Source: Pampus argenteus
Lineage: Eukaryota > Chordata > Actinopteri > Scombriformes > Stromateidae
Direction: 5' to 3'
NCBI GenBank assembly: GCA_036937835.1
Contig: CM072863.1
Coordinates: forward strand, 12,326,001-12,390,000
Length of the DNA stretch: 64,000 nucleotides
Positions 39,166 through 51,700 of the stretch are shown here, one piece after another (position 1 is the stretch's first letter; every line of letters starts with the position of its first letter). The notes beneath the pieces were generated by a model. It worked only from the letters and a program-made list of their open reading frames with translations. It was not told where the DNA came from and made no database searches. Both the position numbers and the translations under genes were made by a program.

Positions 39166-41590
39166 GTTTAATCCATATTAACATTTAATTAAAATGTCTC
39201 CAAATAGTAACAAGATTTATCACAAGAAAAAGACCATCTCTGATCTCTCCAAAAGCTGTTACTGATGTTTAATTAAAATTAAGTCCTTAACAGTCCAGAG
39301 AGAGCGGGGGTAAAGTGATATTGCATAACTTTGATCAGTGTGCCACCTAGCGAGAAGTACAAGAGATCAGCACTGAGAGTACCAGGCTTTGGGTCAAACA
39401 AAAATCTCAGGGAGAGTGTTTAATCATCGGCTGAACATAAAAGCCTCCTTTTGATAATTTGTCTGAGTCTTCACCACCTTGGAGAATTGTGACTCTCGCT
39501 GAAACTCATCCACTCAGTCAAGACAAATATACATATGCACGCAGTTAATGAACTTACTCATAAAAGGAGCAGCTTGTAATGGTGTATCGTTTGTAATGGT
39601 GCATGTAATGGCAGGAAGGGGCAAGTAACTGCCTACACAAAAGGTCAGGAGTCTGGAGAGGGACTGTTTGAATGATTCACTGTAAATTGATTTTAATAAA
39701 TTGGGTGAATTATTGTTTGCATCCATGATCACTCTTTTATAAGAGCTCAGTTCAGTTACAGAGAAGGAGCAGGTGAAGACAACACAGAAAACTGAAATCC
39801 TGTAACAGCCGCCTCGGGTCTCCTTACATAACAATCCTTTGTTGTTGCTCTGTGCACTCTCCGAGTTATTGTGTTTTAATTTATTTTATTTTATTGGTGT
39901 ACCTACTTGACTGCAACCTGCAACCAGCTACCTAACACCAGATAGAAATTTTCAAATATTTCCCCTTATCACTTTGATAAGAACTGGCATGAACATGTCA
40001 TGTTGAGCTGTGGGTAAGACGTGTAGGTGGAGAAAAATGGCTTTTGTGACAGCGAACAAAATAAACAGACAAACGTACACTTAAAATATGTCAGACTTTG
40101 CATCATGTTCTTTTAAGACTATTATTGCAGAAACTGATACATCTTCAAATAATACATTTATAAACTAATGTTTTACATAACTGTTGTTGTAGCTGTTGTA
40201 GTCTGTTGCTGCGAATATGGCGACACAATGTCACAATATCAACATTTGGCTGGAGATCCACAGGAATATGAAAAATATAGGACAAATTGGACCCAGGATG
40301 GCGAGGTGCATTGCTAATAGCAGTTTTCAGCAGCAGTCACAAAGCATGAAAATGGACTTAAGGAAAAACTTTGAAGATTCAACTGGCACTAGCTGAGACG
40401 TGGTTGGGAAATACGGCTCCTTTCAGAGAGTGTGGGTAAATACAGCTTGTTAGAGGAGGTCTGTGTGAGCTCAAACATGGCATTTCAAAATCCAGAGGCT
40501 CCACGCTGGAGTGTCTTTCAAGAGCTGTGTCTATACAGATAGCACTGGTGACAAGGCCACAGCCAATTAGGACTGTTTGTGAGCGAGTGCCTGTACCTGC
40601 CTTTCAGGGTGGATGAAAGTGGGTCAGAGCCACAGCGTATCTCTGTACCGGAGCACAGTGGCAGGTCGCGCACAACTCAAAAACTTGAAATGTGACACAT
40701 GTGGATTAATAAGCTGAACTTCAAATATGCTCTAATATGGGGTGACGGTTCTGAGTCCGTTCTTATTATCAGCCACTTTGATGCTCAGAAATCAGTTTCA
40801 GAACAGGTTTCTAATAGTAGATGAGCTACTCTGAGTTCAGACTGCAAGTATTACCGCTATCATTCATTAACACGTTTCTGTGCAGGTAAACAACTCTGAA
40901 AGTTCAAAGGCGTGTCAATGCAACACATTTGCAAGCAAGACATTCCTGTGTGCAGAAAACTGTTGCCACCACATTTCATGGGCTCTTTCACTTCTCTCAT
41001 ACATCAAACGCTCCACACTGTGCTCCCTCTCCATATTCACATGGCTGTCACTTGTGAGCCTGAAGAGGAGAGAGTGAGTGCGCTGTTTAATGATGCTGAA
41101 CATGCCTCTCCAAGTACACATCTGTAGAGGACAGCTCCGACTAAGATGACATAGCAATTATGATGCAGAAACCACTTGACATAATTACTCGTCTGATGCA
41201 GTTAACTTTGTTAGCCCAGGACAGAGCCTTTGCCTCTGATCTACTGGACATGTTCAAAGTCTCTGATCACAGCTTCACTCCAACACGGTCCCCATTTGCT
41301 ACGACTCACACACACAACGGGGCTGACAATATTAAAAAATAATAATAATACAACAGGCACAAACTAAACCTATATTTCAAACTCTCCTACAAAGGTCAAC
41401 CATGTAACGTTAGAATAAACATGTAAAACCAACCAGAGAAGACATATGTGAGTATCTTAATTAATGACAATTAATTAATTAATGTTTGACATCAACAAGA
41501 TGATGGCTCACACAGGTCAAGGCAAAATGTAATTGGTTGAATTAAAAAGTGTGGATGACCTGTGTCAGTGGAGTTGGAATGGGGAAAGTT

Positions 41591-41608
41591 AAAAAAAAAA
41601 AAAAAAAA
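41591..41608. repeat. A18 homopolymer
   Basis: Eighteen consecutive A on the plus strand in a kazn intron. Confidence 0.9.
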
Positions 41609-43014
41609 GACAGATGATGTGTGTAAACAGTGTGTTTAAGCTGCTGGTTTAACTGTAAGATGTTTATTGTCGTATATCAATTTGATTGCTGAAGGTCCAA
41701 AGCGGAGGCTGTGGAGCCCGACAGGTGTTGTAATGCATTAGGAGGTGAATCGCAGTTAGAGACAAGATAATTCAGAAAAGCACAGATGATTTTGTCATCC
41801 ACACCGGCGATTCTGAATGCTTTTATTGAGTCACTCTGCAGCAGGCTGAGATGGGAATGAGAGGCATTCAGCAATTTGAAAGATGTGGATTCACAGCTCA
41901 GCAGACTTACACAGAATTCACTGGAGACCTTTATAAGAGCATTAAGTGTTTGACATGGGACCTCAGTGAAGGCGTTGACTCTGGTGAGTTTGGTGTCAGC
42001 AACAAATCCTTAAACAAAAGAGGCAGCTAATGTAATGTAATATGACAAACCCATGGCTTTACACCCGCATTAAGATGTATTACCGAGGGGCATGTGTACA
42101 AAGCTGGCGTTGAAGCAAGAGCGTAATGTCACCCGCAATGTGGGCGCTTAGTGGTTCGCACATGGACATAGAGACACTCTCTGCTGCAGCTGTACAATAC
42201 AGAAGGACAGACAGTCCTCTGAGGGGGTTTCACACTGAGCATTGTCATATGCTCAGAAGTGTTGCATATCATGAGGACTGGTTAATTCAGTGCACTACTG
42301 ATCTGCTGACTTGAATTAAATCTAACTTTGATCCTCAGCTCAACTTGCAAGCATACTGTATCTGATTTATAAGTTCAAACACAGCAACTTTCACATTGTT
42401 AAAACGTCATTGAATTGTATGTACTTTATCTAAAAGTGTGATGCTATTTTCTTTTCGTTATAATCTATAGGAATAACCTTTTTAGAAACGTTAACATGCA
42501 GTGTCTTTCTAATTTTCGCACAAATGTATGCATTCATAGTTATTTTTTGATCAAACACAGGGAGTCAATCCAAGCGAAACTATCGTTCTCTCATTGTAAC
42601 ACTAATATACACGCAGTGTGCACTGTAACTCCCATCTGCAAGCGCCGTGCCCTGCATGTTAAAGAGAAGCACCCGGGAGAATAGGCTATATTTCATCACC
42701 ACAGGAGCGCCTGCACTAACTACTGATGCAAATTTATACTGACTCAGAGCACACCAGATTCTTCTTAGGATTTCTCTCTGCATCACGATGCTGTAGTGCA
42801 ATGACTGATAAGAAATAAGATGTCTGATAGTATTTATGCTCATGCTGAGGTGTTTAACAAGGCTTAAATATGTTTTTTTTTCAGATCACGTACTTTATGT
42901 AAGCTGCCGTGAGGTGACACTTCCGCAACTTAGTCTTTGAAATTTATTTTCTCTGAGTGTACGTTTTCAATGTGTGTGTTTACTGAGTTATGTCAACATT
43001 TACTTTACACTGTC

Positions 43015-43032
43015 ACTCTCTCTCTCTCTCTC
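43015..43032. repeat. (CT)n microsatellite
   Basis: A perfect CT run of 18 bp. Confidence 0.9.
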
Positions 43033-46000
43033 CTTCACTTTGTCTGCTCTGTGGTGGACTGTGTTGATGAACACTGTAGTTTTGGGACGCAGCTCAGCAT
43101 GTGTCTGCAGAGTAGGGCTGAACAGTTATGGGGTTCATGGTGGGCTGAGAGGGAAAACAAGGCCAGCAGTACTGGGCATGATGAGGCAGATATGTGGAGT
43201 CAGCAGACACTCAGGCAGAGGGTTCAATGATGCAGAAAACCTGGCAGGGACGGGGCACTGGAAACAAGCTCTTGAAGGTGTATGAATCTATGAGGAAGAT
43301 TGTTCATCAGAGCAGCTCTGAGTGCATTTTGTTTGTCTATCCAGCACCTAATTAGGATATGTATGCGTGTGTTTATACCGTGCTAGAAAGTTAAATCTTC
43401 ACCCAAACCCAGACACCGTTCACCGTGCACTAACACACATACACATTTGCGCAATTACACAAACCCTCACAAATAGACACACTTAATCATATAGTCACCA
43501 AGATGAGCAGGATTAGCTCCCCTGTGAAAGCTGCTGTTCATACCTTAAACTCTCTCCTGGCAGCTTGGTCTGTGCAGAGCAGTTTGAGCAGTGACAAATT
43601 TAACTGCTTTAAAAGTGGTGGAGTCGAGAGACCGGCGGTTAAATCCAGGAGATGTGTTCACTGATCACACAGTATTCAGCTTATGTGCATCCGCTTTAAA
43701 TTTAGCAACTATAACTTCACTTCACTATGAATGTATGCGTGTTCAAGAGAGAAAGAGATATACAGGGGAAACTAAGAGGAGGAGAGCGAGAGGAAGCACA
43801 ACAGTTCAAGTCCAATATATAAAATGCTTCAAAACAGCAATGCACAATCAGGTCTGGTGATGTGTTCTTACAACAGTCTCCCCCGTCAGCTTTTGGTGAT
43901 GCTTCTAGATCTCAGTATTTCCACTCAGTGAGGAGACTCCTGCCAGTCGAGTAGAAGATGCTGATCTCCTGAGAGCAGACACATGAACTCTGAGAACAAA
44001 CGCTGAACTATTGCCGTCAGTGAATTTCCATTGGTTTATTGATCATCCTGAGGGGAAAGGACGCTAATGAAGACACATGTGATTCCTTGTTGAAAAGAAC
44101 TAAAGTAGCATATGCAAGTAAATGTAATACTAGACAACTCCTCAATATATTTCAGCACAAATATATTAACCGCAGTCCTCATCGATTTTTACCAACTAAT
44201 AATTTACCTTAAACTGAAACAGCATTTTTATAGCAGTTGCTCTGACTGGCCTGAGGTTGTCACTTTGAGATGGGATATGCTGACTGACAGAAAACACGAG
44301 GGCTGCCATTAGAAGCTCGAACGGGCTTCTTAAATCCAATATGGGGATTAGAAGAGAGAGAGAGAGATCTACATTCAGCCTGTAGTGACTCTGACGGAGG
44401 GATTTTCAGTATTGCCGGGTATAGCCAAGGACTACAATTAATGATGTAAGAAAGCATATACAAAACAGAGTGAGGGATGTTTAGGCCAACTACAAATTCA
44501 GCAATAACCACAAAAATTATGTAAAATATAGGACTGAACCTTAACCATTACTAAGAAGCCTAAAAAGTAGGAAGAGATTTTATCATATCTGGCAAAATTC
44601 ATTTAGCATTTATGGGATTAGCTTCAGTACACACCTGCACTGAAAGTGATTCGATCAAAGAAGCACTTAAAAGAGCCTTTCTCTTTGTAAATTATATTAC
44701 TATTAGGATTGATGGCCGGCAGCCCAGGAGTCTAATAGGGATGAGAACGCTGGCTATAAGCCAACACCTTGACCTCCCTGAGCAGAGAAGTGAGCCCGGC
44801 TCCACAGCGAAGGGAGAATGAAGATATTCACAGTTTATAGGCCTCGGCGGACCCTTTGGACAACACTGCAGACACTTACACTGTGTCTGTCCTCACATCA
44901 CTGTGGTCCAGTGGAGCAGAAAGGTGACTTAGGCCGCTGCACATCCAGGACACAGCCATTTGGGCAACAAGGATTAGACAGAGCCTGAACTGAGATTTGT
45001 GCAGACGCAGTGATAATGTGTTTGAGGCTGTGAAGTCTGCAAGCAGTTGCAGTTTGAGGGCAAAAAGTAGGACAAAATGTTTGTAAAAATTCAAAGTAAA
45101 GATAAAGGAAGGGATTCGCCCAGCGATGAGTAGGCTACATAAAGAAAGTCAAGATGTGGTGAATAATGCATGGAGAAACAGCGGTTTCACTTGCCACTTG
45201 CTCAGGGCGAAATTATAGTCATAGCGAAGATGCATAAAGGAAAAATTACTGTTAGAGAGAAGAGGACAGTCTTGCTACAGTTTTGCTTAATATATGTTGT
45301 CCATGTAAGTATTAGATTAAGCACTTCACACTTCTACTGCTCTGCACTCGAGAAGGAGGAGGTTTAGTCTCTGAGAAGGAACATTTATAATTTCTAGATG
45401 CTGCGTCACTTAGACGCTATCAGTTCTTGTTCTACTCATCATAACTTAATTTTCTCAGAGATGTTTTTAGCATAAAACCCAATTTTAGCTCAATATATCA
45501 ATCTACAGCAGCAGCCTAACCAGAACGATGATTTGCCTCTTTCTTGTGCATCCACTCTAACAAATCTCCCACTTATTGTGTCCTAATCAAACAGAATATA
45601 CATACACACTGCAACATGATGTCATGATAAAACTGACGCTTAGTTATTCACATGTGCTGTGAAGAAATTAATTAATTCAATGTAATTATATATTTTAATT
45701 AATTAAAACATAGTCTTAATTTATTTTGAAGCATAAGATATAAGTGTTTTAAAAGTACTTCTTCATCATCAATAAATATCATACAAAGTGGTAGCTAAAT
45801 CTGAGGGGTAATATGATAAACAAAACAAAACAAAAAAAAAGAATTGTGAAGAACAAAATGTATTTCTGCAATAAAAAATATGTCTTGTTTGTTCAAACTT
45901 TTCTCACAGCTTTTTTTATTGCGAAATAAATTTAGCAGAACACCTCTTCTGGCTCAGCTCATATGATATACGAGTGAAAGTTTCATCACTTTAAAGGGTC

Positions 46001-46913
46001 ACAAGCCAAAGATGATGGGAACCACTGGCATACACTGTAACACAGATACTGTAATATATTCAGTATTATACAAGTTTCTATTATAATTATTTTCATTATG
46101 TATTTTGATTCATCATTATTTCTAAAACTTTCACACAAAAAGGAAAGAAGGCTCAGCTGTCAGTCATGATGCAATGTGATACAACTCTTCAGCACTGCCA
46201 CACCTTCCTACTTTCACTTTATACTGTGAGGCCCACTGGATAAGCTCACCCAACCCAGTCTGCAAACACAGATAAATATGAGGACAGTGTGTGTTAAAAA
46301 GCTGCATACTTTTGGGTACTAATGCATTAGATGTTTTATTACAAGTTTTCTAGTGTCTGTGTTTTCATAAGCATATGTACTCATGTTATTTGTGCATAAA
46401 TCCTGAGAGGGCTGACCTCTCTGCTTTCCATAAAAACATGAAACTGGAGAGACACATGTCAGTTCGGCAGCACTCCAAAACCACTCATTTATCCGAGATG
46501 CTTCCAGCAATCTGTCGGTCTGAAGCTGAATACTAATCAGGCCCCTGCAACCTTTTAACAGTGATATCCTCTTATCAACACAGTATTAAGCCCACAGAAA
46601 CATTTAAACAAAGCGCATTATTTATAAAAGGGTGCTCTTGTGCAAGGAGGGGGTGAAGAATATCAGCAAAGACAATAACAATCCACTATGCCGGATTTTT
46701 ATGTTTATCTTCTCAAATACCTCCCCGTATGAAGCAGGTTAAATAAATCCCAACTGATGAAATCCCGCAACACAGCTTAGTAAGAAACATTTGTGTTTCT
46801 TCAGCTCAGAAAAAATGAATGGTGTGTTTCCGTTATTAGCTGCACACAGGACACTTCTCTTTGCAGGTGGTAATGATGGGAAACAGAAATGTAAAACTGA
46901 TGCGACAAAGTCA

Positions 46914-46953
<40 letters not shown>
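46914..46953. repeat. Compound (CA)n(TA)n microsatellite
   Basis: About 10 CA units run directly into about 10 TA units. Confidence 0.95.
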
Positions 46954-48044
46954 TATCCATCATAACACTGTGTGAAGAATTACTCTGTATTTATAGCTGA
47001 GTAGAAGCATCAAAGGCATCGACTAAGTTCCCCCAGCAGGACTCTATGAGGAGAGACACCAGGCCAGATGAGGGAGGATACATCTGACACTTTGATTCTG
47101 TAGGCAAGTCAATCTCCCCCTTTTGTCCCAACGAAAATATATATTCTGACCATGTGCATTACATAATAAGATATCACTGAAGTATAATTCATTTGCAGTG
47201 GTTCAAGGTTGTATTCAATGTTTCTGTGTCCCTGAAAATCTTGATAGATTCAGGTTTTTAATAATTTAACCATCAGTTTGGGCTCTGCAGCATCTCTGAT
47301 CTTAGTCTGTCAGACTCAACCACACTAATACTATGCATCTGCATTATGAATATGCTTTAGCAAGAAGCAGTATTATGGATTTTGCATCCCACAATGAAGA
47401 TTAAACATCTATAATAACCAACTGCTACTTTACCAATAAATCAAAATGTTAAAAAAAAAACATGCAGAAATTATCTTCTGCATCTTTATAAATACTCTCA
47501 ATTCATAACAATAAATAATGCACAGTTTAACAGCCAAACTCTGATTTATGTTTCTGCTCTAAATTCCCACATAAAATGCTCCATTTCCCAAAATGCAACC
47601 CCTACAACCACAGAGTCCTTTCTATTTTCCAATATTAAGCAGGGTAATGCATCCAACCTGCTCCTTAGCAAACAAACAGAAACATCAACCACAGTCACGA
47701 TCACATAATCCATGTTGTGAGTAAAACCTCAAAACGGTTATTTCTTTTAGCCCTTTACATAAGTACGTACATCACTCAGATTCTTCCCTCATTGAACAAA
47801 AATAACCCAGTTCCTCTTTTATCCCAAAAAAATATAAAAAAAATTACAGCAGCAGCAGCACATGAAGATTTTAGCTATGATAATCTTATGGTGGCTTAAA
47901 AAGAGGTTTGTTATGCCTCTTAGCATCAGATTAATTAAATGGCAATAAGATTAGTGATCAGGAAAAAAAATGCAGAATGGAGAGATCACATGCAGCTGGC
48001 TAATGATTTGTCAGGAAACAGAAGGTGTAATTGTGGCTACTCAC

Positions 48045-48120
48045 TGGCTTGCATGAGCTGTCCCTGGTGTCCAAACACCTGGGAGAAGGTGGCGTGGCTG
48101 CAGGTGAGGGTGTCCTCCAT
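48045..48120 (-). CDS. kazn: kazn first coding exon of an N-terminally extended kazrin
   Basis: Kazrin is a cytoplasmic coiled-coil and SAM-domain protein of cell junctions and endosomes, reported to bind periplakin and ARVCF. On the minus strand this exon spans 48140-48045. It follows a strong pyrimidine tract ending CCTCAG and ends at GCCA|GTGAGT, a consensus donor. An ATG at 48120 in an ideal Kozak context (ACAGCCATGG) opens 25 codons, starting MEDTLTCSHATFSQVF and ending GQLMQA, in phase 1. It splices in frame to the exon at 33651, which joins in frame to the known kazrin start region. The peptide itself matched nothing I recall. The 20 nt upstream of the ATG are open, so a longer reading frame is not ruled out. 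Confidence 0.7.
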
Positions 48121-48140
48121 GGCTGTCCCACTGACACGCG

Positions 48141-48760
48141 CTGAGGAAAAAGAGAGGAGGGGAAGGAGGGGTGAGGGAAGGTCAGCAACACTGCGTCACA
48201 TCAAGACAGGAAAAAGAGGAGAAAGGAAAAGAAAGGAGAAGAGAGAGAGAAGGAGGTGGCTTGCCTTCAGTTGTAGAAGCTAGTATGTGATCTCTGGTGA
48301 TGTCTGCTCTCCTCTGAATGCGTCCTGCTGCTGCTGCTGAGGAGGGAAATACAGCCCCTCGTTGCTCACACCAATGTGAGCAGAACTGTTCGCCGCACAG
48401 ATAATGGGAGGGGATGTGCCTGCCTGGCTGTCTGGTTGTCAGCATGTAAGTGTGTGTGCGCAAGAGAAAGTTCTCTGAATGTGTGCCTGCAAAAGCATTT
48501 TGGTGTGCATGTGTGAGGGAGTGTAATACAACGCGGCAGAGCAGGTACCAGAGCTGTAGGCACAGTTGCTCTGCAGGCTGACAGTCCTCTGCAGCTCCAG
48601 ACAGGCTGCGCTGAAGAGGGGAGCAAAGAGGGGAGGCGAGGGGTGAGTGCGGCGTGTACAGCAGGCAAAAGTCAATCCTCCCTCCTTCCTTTCAGTGTGA
48701 GTAGACAGCAGTGTCTGTCCTCTGGGCTCAGGACAGGACTGTTGTTTTCTGATCTGTGCG
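48141..48760 (-). promoter_or_regulatory. Possible 5' leader/promoter region of long kazn
   Basis: Because the exon at 48140 has a strong acceptor, a non-coding 5' exon should lie upstream. The minus strand from about 48700 to 48265 has moderate CpG content (48385-48395, 48530-48540, 48645-48655) and ends in CTGAAG|GCAAGC at 48265, a fair GC-type donor that would leave a 124-nt intron. An alternative is that the true first exon lies further right in the 48.8-53 kb interval. Nothing here fixes the start site. Confidence 0.3.
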
Positions 48761-51700
48761 AGTATGCCCCCTTTCCTCTCCTCCCTCTCCCTCCTCCCCT
48801 CTCTACAGCCCTCATTTGCCGTGCCTCAGCAGTAACATTTCTCTCTTTCTCTCCTGTTCTCTCTCACATTTCTTACTCTCGCCACCCAACCCATGCAAAT
48901 CCCCTTGAAGCTCGGACCACTGCTGGGAAACAGATTCGAGCAAACTCGAGTGCTTCATCTTCCCCCAGTGCTGAGGAGGGAAAAAAAAGGAGGATGAGAA
49001 AGTGGAGGGGTTGTATAAAAAGTGAAAAGTAGGGCTGGTACAGCTGGTGGTTTCCAGAGGATTCATCTTGAAAATGAATTGTAGAAAACTGCTGAGTATA
49101 AAAAAAGATTTAGCTCATATTTACCTGAAAATATAAACTCTTACGTGCCTCACTATGTAGTGCAACAGCTGTGATGAAGCATTGCACAATGGAAAACGAG
49201 ATTTACTGCACACACATTGCAGTAATATGAAGGCGTCATAAAAAATTAACAATGTCATGAGCATGTTACAAGATTAACAAGTTAACCGCTCAGGTAGTAT
49301 TGTGCCCATTGTGCAGTGGTTGGCATGGAGACCTCAACCACAGACAGGACTGTGACAGAGTTACTCTAACATATAACATTCAGGCCATCTCTGCACCGTG
49401 TAACCTCTCTGCAGTGGGTAAACCGGCTCTAGCATTAAACAGTCGATTTCCTCCTGTGCAAAAAGAAAAACCTTCGCCAGGAAGCCCATTGTCATGGAGT
49501 CATCTCTCACACCGCCACTCTGCAAGGCGAGCACACCGGGGACTTGACCGCAGCACTCACACATCCTTGCATCACATCCTCCTGTTTTGAAAGGAAATAG
49601 CAGGACGCTCAATGAGTCACAGTGGGTGCTGGGAGGAAGGGTCAGCTCACCGGTTGTCTTAAACAGGTGGTTCTGCAGGTGAAAAGATAAAGGCGAGCCA
49701 TTAAAACCATCATGACCATGAACCACCATAAAAGCAAATAATGTTGGCTTAAGAGCAGGTTAAGCACCTTAACTCAAAGTCATAAGCAGCGGCAAACAGC
49801 ATGAGGCTGCATATGAACACATTTGAGATCTGCAAAGAGCTGTGGTCAACACTGAACACTAACATTTCACAAACAATATGAGAGCATGTGAAGCAGCTTT
49901 ACTTTCAAGTCTGACAGCCTAATGCCCAGCAGAATGAATCCCCTCTCCATCTTCATCAGCTTTAATGTCATTCTCTTTGAACAGGAAGCAGGAGGCATAG
50001 AGAGATTTTTAGGAGGCTGCATATTGTCATGTATGAGCAGCTGTCATTCACTCCCACTGTGTTTCCCGCCACTGGCAGCAATCATTCACTGGAAGACAAA
50101 TAATTAGTTTAATATCAGATATCTAGTCTGATCCAGATTCCTTATAGTCAACCAGACCTTTTGTGATAAGAAAGGAAAAACAGGAACTCACATTTTAAAA
50201 GCTAGAATATAATTTAATTTATTATACACTCAAAACAATTGGTCATTGAAGAGAAAATTGGGAACAATTTTAATAACTTCTCATTTTCAGGCAAAAATAC
50301 CAATGTTGTTGAGAGGTTAAATATCAAGTGAGACTGTAGTTAAGATAGTGATATAGGCTTGTTAATCTTTTATTTAGATTCTGGAGAAGAAAACCCCAAA
50401 AATAATAATAATTCTAATAATAATAAAAACAGCAATAATAACAGTAATTATATTACTGATATGAAGTTTTGTAGTGAAGCATTATGTAATATTTGATGTT
50501 GTTAGTGTATACCATTCTGAAGTTGAAGCTCCAGCTTTCTGCATGTAGTAACTGGGTAGCAATCCCCTAAAGCAGCCTCAGTGCTCCTCCATGTCTTAAA
50601 TCTGCCTCTCCGTTGTCGTAGTTCATTTCATCAAGCCAGGCACAGAGCTGCATGGAATTGCATTTTTATGAATAGGGCTGAAGCACCATACACAGCAATC
50701 AACGGAGAGTGCATTCATATTTCAACCTGACAGCATTAGTATGGCGCAGCACTCGTCCAAGTGCCCACACTTCAACCCACACACAAACACAGCCATAAAC
50801 CAGACAATCATGGCACTGGGGCAAATAAACATGTCTCCAAGTCCCACTGAATAAAGACAAATCTGTCCTGTGGATCAAATCCAACACACAGATTGCTTTT
50901 AATTCATAACCCCGTCAACATGAAAACCTTGTGTTATGCGAGGATCCGATCAACAAGACATCACAGTTCTTTGGTCAGTTTGTTTCCAATGCTTTAGGAG
51001 CTGTTACATGCAGTCTGTCTGGTGGGCTTAATGGCTCATTAATGTACATGGGTGTGAAGGATGGGATCTGGACAAAAATAATCTCAGCTGTTGCACACAG
51101 GCCAGATGAGACTTGAACGGTATTCAAGTCAAGGAGATGCTTTGGTCTTCCATGCAAAAGGCCTTATATGTGCTGATGCCATAGAGTGTAACAGAAACAT
51201 CACCATTATTAGGAAAAATTGGTGATTGTGAGCATAATACAGAACAAGCTCATTTTTTTTTAGTTGCCATTGTGTAGTCCTGCTGTGGTAAAGCAATACA
51301 CAGTGGTGGAAAGTAACTAAGTACATTTATTAAGTACAACTCATAGGTACTTGTGCTTGGCTTTAGTATTTTATTGTTCTGCTACTTTATACTTTTACTC
51401 CACAAATATTTGACTTTGACTGGCCACCTCATTTTCTTCAAGGCTGTGCATGATGTGTTAAATGTTCAATGGATTCAATAACATACAATTCATATTTCTA
51501 CTACTGAACAGTGTATAAAATAGCTAAGGTGATCCTCCTTGACCAGCCATAACATTAGAATTCTATAAACACAATACATGAGTAATAATATTTAAATTGT
51601 ATAATCTATAACTGACTCAGACACTTTCTTTTTAACTGTAATTATATACTTTTCTTGTAATATTTACATCCTTTCAAGGAACAATTTCAGTGCAATACAT

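Larger units (their letters stand above)
33652..48044 (-). other. kazn intron between the first two coding exons of long kazrin
   Basis: This intron of about 14.4 kb runs from the GTGAGT donor at 48044 to the CTTTTGCAG acceptor at 33652. It holds a dispersed-repeat fragment (34335-34480), a perfect 17-bp hairpin (35377-35417), a GA-rich microsatellite (36288-36431), a 101-bp inverted repeat pair (36608-38216), and TA and CA/TA microsatellites. No other exon was recognised. Confidence 0.65.
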
